DNA of 64,000 nucleotides from Pseudoglutamicibacter albus (GTDB lineage Bacteria > Actinomycetota > Actinomycetes > Actinomycetales > Micrococcaceae). Below the pieces are notes generated by a model. The model had not been told where the DNA came from. It was given only the letters and a program-made list of their open reading frames with translations, and made no database searches. A program made the position numbers and the translations under genes. The first letter of the stretch is position 1. Every line of letters begins with the position of its first letter. The stretch spans positions 248,001 through 312,000 of the forward strand of contig NZ_JAVDXX010000001.1 of NCBI RefSeq assembly GCF_031458175.1, given 5' to 3'. Shown here one piece after another: positions 57,077 through 64,000 of this stretch.

Positions 57077-57934
57077 CTACACGGTCCAGTCGATGGGGTC
57101 ATACCCCATCGAGACCAGGGCCTGATTCGCGCGTGAAAAAGGACGCGAACCGAAAAAGCCGCGACGGGCCGACAACGGCGAAGGGTGCGCGCTCTTGATC
57201 ACCGGATGCTCCTGAAGCATGGGCTCGAAACTTTGGGCATGCCGGCCCCACAGTATGCAAACAGGAGCGCCCGCGCCGTATTGCCCCTGCGTCTGTTGCC
57301 CAGATCCGTAATGACCAGATCCGTAACGACCAGGTCCGTGCTGACCAGATCCTTGCCGACGTGCCCCGCGCCGACCCAGCTCCGACACGATCGCGCCCGT
57401 GACCTCGTGCCAACCGCAACGCGAATGAGAGCCAGCCTCGCCACGAGTCACCGTCAGCGAGGAGTTCAACAGCATCACGCCCTGAGCCAGCCACCGCGAA
57501 AGATCACCGTGCGCGGCCGGGGCGAGCCCCACATCGTCAGCAAGCTCACGGTAAATATTCACCAAGCTACGGGGAAGCGGCCGCACTGACGCATCACACG
57601 CGAAAGCTAGGCCGATCGGATGCCCCTCAGTCGGGTAAGGGTCCTGCCCAATAATCAGGACCCGGACGTCCTCCGGGGGAATAGACAAAGCACGGAACAC
57701 ATGTTGCGGAGCCGGCAGAATACGCTCGCCCGCGGCAAGGCGGGCAGCCAACTCGTCCCCCACACGCCCCAGCTGCGGACCCAAGCCAGCCAAAACATCA
57801 CACCAGGCCGGTGCGACACCCCAGCTCAGCCACCGTTCACGCCAGCGCGGGAACCAACTGGAGGGATCAGCGGAGACCTCCGCGCTCGTCGGGACGATTA
57901 CAGCAGGTAACGCATCAGCCGGTAATGCACTCAT
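57077..57934 (-). CDS. ung: Uracil-DNA glycosylase
   Basis: 285 residues, family 1 UDG that removes uracil from DNA. Catalytic Asp98 in IIGQDPYPTEGHPIGLAFA and His250 in SAHPSPLSARRGFFGS; LLNSSLTVTRGEAGSH between. At about residues 192-211 a Gly/Tyr/Gln/His-rich insertion (GPGRYGSGHYGSGQQ) separates the helix LGRRGA from the strand PVCILWG; it is encoded by four 15-bp tandem repeats (57301-57360) and is absent from typical UDGs. Convergent with thrE, 5 bases apart. Confidence 0.95.
   Translation of the reverse strand: MSALPADALPAVIVPTSAEVSADPSSWFPRWRERWLSWGVAPAWCDVLAGLGPQLGRVGDELAARLAAGERILPAPQHVFRALSIPPEDVRVLIIGQDPYPTEGHPIGLAFACDASVRPLPRSLVNIYRELADDVGLAPAAHGDLSRWLAQGVMLLNSSLTVTRGEAGSHSRCGWHEVTGAIVSELGRRGARRQGSGQHGPGRYGSGHYGSGQQTQGQYGAGAPVCILWGRHAQSFEPMLQEHPVIKSAHPSPLSARRGFFGSRPFSRANQALVSMGYDPIDWTV
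57301..57360 (-). repeat. 15-bp tandem repeat inside ung
   Basis: Four consecutive units of the form CAGATCCGTAATGAC (plus strand) with 1-4 differences; each adds five residues (consensus G-x-G-x-Y/H) in frame. Confidence 0.9.
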
Positions 57935-58082
57935 GAATCAATGCTGGCATGTGCGACGGTTAGAATGAAACACGCACCGCGGCGAAACTAGACGGCCACA
58001 CCAGACGGACAAGCCCGAGGGGTAGGCCAGAAGGCTAGGCCAGAAACGGGCCGCCGCATAGCACACCAAGCAAAGGAGCGCA

Positions 58083-58442
58083 GTGGCTGAAACACCTCAA
58101 CCCCGGCACTCCTTGACCGAACCCAACTTGACCGATCCCAATCTTGAGTCAGAAGACTCTCCAGCGGGGGAGACCGCAGCGGGGGATGAAACCCTCCCCG
58201 AACTGCATCGCGGGATCCTCGACTTTGAGAAGAAGACCTATAAATATAGTGGCGCCAAAGAAGACGCGATCCGCGCCAACTTTGGACTCACAGCAACGCA
58301 GTACTACCAGATCCTCAATGGGCTCATCGACCAGCCAGTAGCCCGCCGCTATGCGCCCTACGTGGTGGAGCGGCTACAACAACAACGAGCCGCGCGCACG
58401 GCCGCCGCCGGCAACACCCGGGCAACGAGTATGGAGGGATAG
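58083..58442 (+). CDS. DUF3263 domain protein
   Basis: 119 residues from GTG 58083 with AAAGGAG just upstream. The central part (HRGILDFEKKTYKYSGAKED, FGLTATQYYQILNGLIDQP) is the actinobacterial DUF3263 domain, helical and possibly DNA-binding. The acidic N-terminus is disordered. It precedes the LytR_C gene by 7 bases, a pairing conserved in actinobacteria. Confidence 0.88.
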   Translation: MAETPQPRHSLTEPNLTDPNLESEDSPAGETAAGDETLPELHRGILDFEKKTYKYSGAKEDAIRANFGLTATQYYQILNGLIDQPVARRYAPYVVERLQQQRAARTAAAGNTRATSMEG

Positions 58443-58449
58443 GACAACC

Positions 58450-59190
58450 ATGGCCAATCGATACCCCACCGACGAATTCGACTCAGTGCCCGAGACATCC
58501 AAACGGGTTGGCGCTCACAGGAACTGGGTTGAATTCCCGTCCCCAACTAAGCGGTTGCGGCCGCTTCTGATCGTTGGAGCGTTCGTGCTGGTGGTGGGGC
58601 TCGTGATGTACATCGTTGTGAGGCCGTGGGCCGCCGAAGCATTCGGCGACTTCAAAAAAGACGAGAAACAAACCGAGCAACCTCAAGCCTCGCCATCCAC
58701 AACAGAAGAGGCGAGCGCAAGCGATACGGAATCTGAGGAACCGAGCCCGAGCGAGTCTGACACGGAAGGCTCGGGTGCCGACGGCGCTGAATCTGGAAGC
58801 GCGGACTCTGGAGGCTCCAGCTCTGAAGAAGCCGAAAGCGAAGAATCGAGCGAGTCGCCGGAGAGCAGCGAATCACCAAGTGAGGACGAGGAAAGTAGCG
58901 AGCCGGCTCGTGAAGATCGTGATGTGCCGTTGGCGGTCTATAACTCGACCAACCGTAACGGGATGGCGCGCGGTGCAGCCAACTACCTGACCCAGCAGGG
59001 CTTCCAGCCAAGAGTTGCTGGGCAGTGGAGCCGCCCCGAGAGCACGAGCCTCGTGTACTACAAGAATGAAGCTGACGCGCAGGTCGCGGCGAAGGTCGCT
59101 CGGAGCCTGGGGATCTCCGGGACGTATCAGCACCAGAACATCCCGAGCGACATCACCGTGGTGCTCGGAGCGGACTACACGCCTCGCTAG
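58450..59190 (+). CDS. LytR_C domain membrane protein
   Basis: 246 residues from ATG 58450. A short cytoplasmic start, one membrane segment (about 40-60, LLIVGAFVLVVGLVMYIVV), a long Ser/Glu-rich extracellular stalk (about 75-155) and a C-terminal LytR_C domain (DVPLAVYNSTNRNGMARGAA; TVVLGADY). The domain is found at the end of LytR-CpsA-Psr proteins and alone in such membrane proteins, suggesting a cell-wall role. The in-frame stretch before 58450 overlaps DUF3263 and is not coding. Confidence 0.85.
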   Translation: MANRYPTDEFDSVPETSKRVGAHRNWVEFPSPTKRLRPLLIVGAFVLVVGLVMYIVVRPWAAEAFGDFKKDEKQTEQPQASPSTTEEASASDTESEEPSPSESDTEGSGADGAESGSADSGGSSSEEAESEESSESPESSESPSEDEESSEPAREDRDVPLAVYNSTNRNGMARGAANYLTQQGFQPRVAGQWSRPESTSLVYYKNEADAQVAAKVARSLGISGTYQHQNIPSDITVVLGADYTPR

Positions 59191-61041
<1,851 letters not shown>

Positions 61042-61114
61042 TGCCCGCCTAACCGTGCGGTTCACCCGAACCCGCGGAACAGGGTAGTTCCTAGAACGGG
61101 GCAACCTACAGAAC

Positions 61115-61159
61115 ACAGTTGAGGCCCCGAACACGAAGCGTGTTCGGGGCCTCAACTGT
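61115..61159. terminator. Terminator between groEL and the HAAS gene
   Basis: A perfect 21-bp stem (61115-61135 with 61139-61159) and 3-nt loop between convergent genes, touching the HAAS stop codon. Confidence 0.85.
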
Positions 61160-61160
61160 T

Positions 61161-62174
61161 TCACCTTGGCTCTACGTTCACCTCTGCTCTAGAAGAGATG
61201 AGCGCGGCGATCAGCCCGAACAGGACACCTGCGATAGGCCAGATCACCCAAGCCGTGCTCCACGCGTCGAACGCGAACGCCCACACAAGGAAGACCAAAG
61301 TGGCAAAGCACCAGTAAGGGCCGGCGATCCGGTCGATCTTGCGGCGGGCCTCCAACTTCTCCGGCGCGTAGTCGCGCGTTGAGGTCAACTGGTTATAGGC
61401 GCTACGTTCAATCCCGCCGATAGTCAGGAAGGCAACACCAATACCAGTGAGTGGGAAGAGGATCATCAAACCGACCTGATGGAAGCGTTCAGGGGTTGTT
61501 GAAGCATCGGCTTCCGCGCCGCAAATAGCCATTGCAGCTACCGCCAGAATGATGAGCGCCACGCCAGCGCCCATCAAGAAGCTAGTGCGCGTTGAACGTT
61601 GCTTCTTCTCTCTTTCGTATGCGAGCAGAACATTCGGTTCAAGATCAACTGAGTCGAACTCGTTGAGACTGACTCCATTACGGGAAGAGCCAGATACGAA
61701 GAACAGGGCAACACCGATCGCCACGGAAACGAACAGGCCAGCCAAACCGACAGACAGTGGAGATAACGGGCCGGTATTCGTGAAGAACGCACCGCGCGGT
61801 GAATCATTGGCTATGCCGAACGTAGCGATGAAACCGCACCCCAGCAGGATGAGGAAGACCCCTACCGCGACGAAGCGAGCGGTGCGGCGGCGCTGACGTA
61901 AGAAGTTCTCAGCGTCCACTTTCGAAAGGTGTACCGAAGATTCTCGGGAGGTTTCGAATTCGGTGCGGATCCCCAGCTCATCAGCGAGTTCGTCCAGGTT
62001 GCCGAACTGCGTGATGACCTTACCCACGGCTTCGTTGTCGCTTGCCCCAGAATTACGAAGTTCTGTGTACCGGTCTTCGCACATCTGTAGCAGTTCGGAT
62101 CGGGCCCGCCTGACCTCACGGGAATCAGGCAGTGCATTGAACATGTTTTCGATGTAGCTCTGGATTGCGTTCAT
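61161..62174 (-). CDS. HAAS-domain (permease prefix) membrane protein
   Basis: 337 residues. The N-terminal 70 (NAIQSYIENMFNALPDSREV; EAVGKVITQFGNLDELADEL) form the HAAS/permease-prefix helical domain that accompanies PadR regulators. After a basic linker come about six membrane helices arranged in pairs. It overlaps the padR stop by 4 bases (ATGA). In related pairs the HAAS domain is thought to couple to the PadR regulator; the transported or sensed molecule is unknown. Confidence 0.82.
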   Translation of the reverse strand: MNAIQSYIENMFNALPDSREVRRARSELLQMCEDRYTELRNSGASDNEAVGKVITQFGNLDELADELGIRTEFETSRESSVHLSKVDAENFLRQRRRTARFVAVGVFLILLGCGFIATFGIANDSPRGAFFTNTGPLSPLSVGLAGLFVSVAIGVALFFVSGSSRNGVSLNEFDSVDLEPNVLLAYEREKKQRSTRTSFLMGAGVALIILAVAAMAICGAEADASTTPERFHQVGLMILFPLTGIGVAFLTIGGIERSAYNQLTSTRDYAPEKLEARRKIDRIAGPYWCFATLVFLVWAFAFDAWSTAWVIWPIAGVLFGLIAALISSRAEVNVEPR

Positions 62175-62506
62175 GATAGCTCCTCATTCCTGATGAAAAG
62201 ACTGACCATCTCGACGGTGGCAAGCCACTCTTGGCACCGTGCCAGGTAAAAGCTGCGGCCATCGTCGGTGATTCGGTAGTAGGTGCGGGGGCGGCCGGTC
62301 TCCGAAGCCCCTTTGAAGGATTCGAGAGAACCTGCGTTCTCTAGCCTGCGCATGGCCGAATACAGCGTGGTCTCCTTGATGCTGTAGCGCCCGGCTGCCC
62401 GGTTTTCGATGTGCTTGGATATCGCGTATCCGTATGAAGGTTCATCCCAGACGCATTCGAGAACAAGAATGTCGATCACGCCGCGGATGACATCTCCGCT
62501 GATCAT
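62171..62506 (-). CDS. PadR-family transcriptional regulator
   Basis: 111 residues. Winged helix typical of PadR: VLECVWDEPSYGYAISKHIE, IKETTLYSAMRRLENAGSL and the wing GRPRTYYRITDDGRSF. Short C-terminal dimerisation helix as in the PadR-s2 subfamily. First gene of the two-gene operon with the HAAS protein and probably its own repressor through the palindrome upstream. Confidence 0.92.
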   Translation of the reverse strand: MISGDVIRGVIDILVLECVWDEPSYGYAISKHIENRAAGRYSIKETTLYSAMRRLENAGSLESFKGASETGRPRTYYRITDDGRSFYLARCQEWLATVEMVSLFIRNEELS

Positions 62507-62558
62507 GTCATCTCCGTTCCTCGTGTCTGATGTCTCACATCTGATCCTACACGTGACG

Positions 62559-62577
62559 TACTATGTCTGCCATAGTA
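62559..62577 (-). promoter_or_regulatory. Palindromic operator of the padR operon
   Basis: TACTATG-N5-CATAGTA, perfect 7-bp arms, 53 bases before the padR start. It overlaps the position of a weak -35 (TGGCAG) that lies 17 bases before a possible -10 TAGGAT (62544-62549, minus strand). Confidence 0.7.
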
Positions 62578-62592
62578 TGAGGGGTAAATTTT

Positions 62593-62627
62593 AGGGCGGA
62601 CCAAGGAAAAGTCTCCTGATCCGCCCT
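62593..62627 (-). terminator. Hairpin downstream of the DUF4031-HD gene
   Basis: AGGGCGGA (62593-62600) pairs with TCCGCCCT (62620-62627); an AAAATTT stretch follows on the minus strand. Confidence 0.5.
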
Positions 62628-62646
62628 CGTTGCGGTAGCGGTCTAG

Positions 62647-63585
62647 CTAATGATGGATGTTCAAGCGGGCCAGCTCTCCAGCGATATTAGACCTTGCTTT
62701 AGCTTCCCAGTTCTGTACCGCGAAATCCGTGATGTAGAGCTGCGGTGTTGCCAGCATTCCCTTCAAAATACGGGTTCGTCCCGCAACGAAATCCTCGTCA
62801 GGAACGTGCGCGTATTCGTTGCGGACATCCAAAACATAGCGCTGATAACCGGCGTGGGGGCGCGCCAGAACAGACAAATCCGCATCCAGCAACACGCTCA
62901 CTCCTGCATCAACCTCGCCCCGCCCCTGAACTGCCTCCCGAGCGTAAGCGGCGTGATCAGCGGTTGCCAGGATCGCGCGATAAACACGGTGCACAACATC
63001 ATGCTCCACGACACCCTGGAGCTGTTGAGCCGCTAATTCGGCTGATGCGTGTTCGTCCTCGCCAGGTTTGCCCTCGTAGACCGCGTCATGCCACCACGCG
63101 GCCAAACGCGCGGTACGCACGGCGGTTCGGCCACCGTGCATATCATCCATACCGGAAGATGTTGCGATCGTGTTGATGCTGGCGAGCACCTGATTCAAAT
63201 GCCGCAGGTCGTGATAGCGGCGGTGCGGTTCCTTCCACCGCTCAAGCAACCCACGGCACAACCCTGCCTGCCCCGGCAAGAGGCGCTCGAATTCGCTCGC
63301 CAGGCGGGTTTCAATACGCTCGATGCGATCACGTGCTGGAACGCGCAAGCCTGAGTCCCGCAACCTCCTAGTCAGCTCAGCAGCTGAGACTGGGACCGCG
63401 CCCAGTGCGATGAGGGATTCATAGACTCGCAGTGGGACGTCGTAATGGTCATGGTCGAAAGCCTGCTGAGGAAGACCCGCGCGCTGCGCAAACGCGTGAA
63501 GCTCCTCCAAAGACGTATCTGACACCACATGTGAAAAGTGGGTTCCGTGGGCCGGCCACACGGGAGGATCAATCAGAATCGTCAT
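62647..63585 (-). CDS. DUF4031 - HD-domain fusion protein
   Basis: 312 residues. Residues 1-85 (TILIDPPVWPAHGTHFSHVV; DTSLEELHAFAQRAGLPQQA; FDHDHYDVP) match the small DUF4031 family. From about 100 a second part carries RYHDLRHLNQVL, LAAWWHDAVYEG (His-Asp pair), EDEHASAE and DADLSVLA, the HD-type metal phosphohydrolase pattern often annotated as predicted metal-dependent HD hydrolase. Both halves occur separately in other actinobacteria. Substrate unknown. Confidence 0.82.
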   Translation of the reverse strand: MTILIDPPVWPAHGTHFSHVVSDTSLEELHAFAQRAGLPQQAFDHDHYDVPLRVYESLIALGAVPVSAAELTRRLRDSGLRVPARDRIERIETRLASEFERLLPGQAGLCRGLLERWKEPHRRYHDLRHLNQVLASINTIATSSGMDDMHGGRTAVRTARLAAWWHDAVYEGKPGEDEHASAELAAQQLQGVVEHDVVHRVYRAILATADHAAYAREAVQGRGEVDAGVSVLLDADLSVLARPHAGYQRYVLDVRNEYAHVPDEDFVAGRTRILKGMLATPQLYITDFAVQNWEAKARSNIAGELARLNIHH

Positions 63586-63660
63586 GCACCCCAGCCTAGA
63601 GGGCGCCGCCCGAGGTTGGCGGCACCACCGCGGCCGGGATACCTTCAGCGTGATGCAAGG

Positions 63661-63951
63661 CTACTGAGCGAACAGGCTCATGTTCGCCTGCTCAACCTGG
63701 TCATACTGTTCAGAGGCACGCGTGAGAGCAGCGGAAATCTGAGACAGTGACTCTTCAACGCGGGCCTGGGTGGCCCGCCACTGCGCAACGATGTTTTGAA
63801 AGTTAGCGGACGCCGAACCGCTCCACGTGCCCTGCAGTTCAGTGAGCGAAGCACGCATGCTATCGACCTCAGCACGTACACGTTCCGCGGTAGCCAAAAC
63901 AGCTGCCGACTTCTGCCGCATGAGTCCAGTATCGGTTGCGAACATTGCCAT
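63661..63951 (-). CDS. WXG100-family type VII secretion target
   Basis: 96 residues, two-helix hairpin with the turn WSG (GTWSGSASANF) at the middle and helical arms rich in Ala/Gln/Glu, the ESAT-6/CFP-10 pattern. ATG 63951 has GGAGG 8 bases upstream; the in-frame GTG at 63966 overlaps that site. Such small proteins are exported by ESX systems as dimers. Any partner gene or secretion machinery would lie beyond the window edge (63985-64000 shows only upstream sequence). Confidence 0.88.
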   Translation of the reverse strand: MAMFATDTGLMRQKSAAVLATAERVRAEVDSMRASLTELQGTWSGSASANFQNIVAQWRATQARVEESLSQISAALTRASEQYDQVEQANMSLFAQ

Positions 63952-64000
63952 GGTGAAAACCTCCACAAATTGGAATGGTGTTGATTCAGGTCCGTTCTTG

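Noticed and set aside
57301-57360. CRISPR-like array
   Set aside because: Units are contiguous 15-mers without spacers and lie in frame inside ung.

Overview
The window reads as chromosome of a high-GC actinobacterium, most likely a member of the Micrococcaceae (Arthrobacter-like; a Pseudoglutamicibacter-type organism is possible, but this is inference). Evidence: GTP-type PEP carboxykinase; the conserved order phoU / senX3-regX3 / lpqE-like lipoprotein / carD / ispDF / cysS / rlmB; DUF3263 followed by a LytR_C protein; an orphan CIRCE-controlled groEL; DUF2516, HAAS-PadR and WXG100 genes; frequent GTG starts; and an actinobacterial 16S rRNA.

Layout. 1-18.4 kb is housekeeping and accessory chromosome: pckG (5' end cut by the window edge), a DCC-family protein, phosphomannomutase, a RecQ helicase fused to a phosphoribosyltransferase-like tail, a membrane-anchored protein with repeated helical modules, a PEBP protein, a VIT/CCC1 transporter, an Ltp-domain protein, a prolyl oligopeptidase, an FAD/NAD(P)-binding protein, a quinone oxidoreductase, cstA-ybdD, and two tRNA-Ser genes. 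An IS1249-type insertion sequence (18491-19894) with an 8-bp target duplication and a duplicated right end sits before tRNA-Thr(CGU). 20-33 kb carries a tripeptidyl-peptidase-like lipoprotein, tmk-holB, gpmA, phoU, senX3-regX3 with a PHO-box-like repeat, and the carD-ispDF-cysS-rlmB block. 33.3-39.5 kb is a complete rrn operon (16S-23S-5S, no tRNA in the spacer) with two candidate promoters. 39.6-43.5 kb has a small hypothetical gene, tRNA-Pro, an FAD-binding dehydrogenase, a DsbA-like thiol protein, and tRNA-Thr(UGU)-tRNA-Val(CAC).

The most eventful part is 43.5-54.86 kb, a mosaic genomic island next to tRNA-Val. Part of the tRNA-Val terminator is repeated at its far end (43455-43484 and 54831-54860), as expected for attL/attR. 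Inside are a decayed tyrosine integrase split by an IS481-family element (6-bp target duplication CCTAGG), an excisionase-like remnant, a possible coupling-protein fragment, a small lipoprotein gene, and two same-direction copies of one IS3-family element. These copies bracket a complete ferric-siderophore uptake set (binding lipoprotein, two FecCD permeases, ATPase, siderophore-interacting reductase) with DtxR/IdeR-like iron boxes. This looks like a composite transposon delivering iron acquisition into an older integrated element.

From 55 kb the chromosome resumes: thrE-like exporter, ung with a tandem-repeat insertion, DUF3263 + LytR_C pair, groEL behind two CIRCE elements, a PadR-HAAS pair with a palindromic operator, a DUF4031-HD fusion, and a WXG100 protein at the right edge. 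I saw no CRISPR array, prophage structural genes or recognisable defence system.
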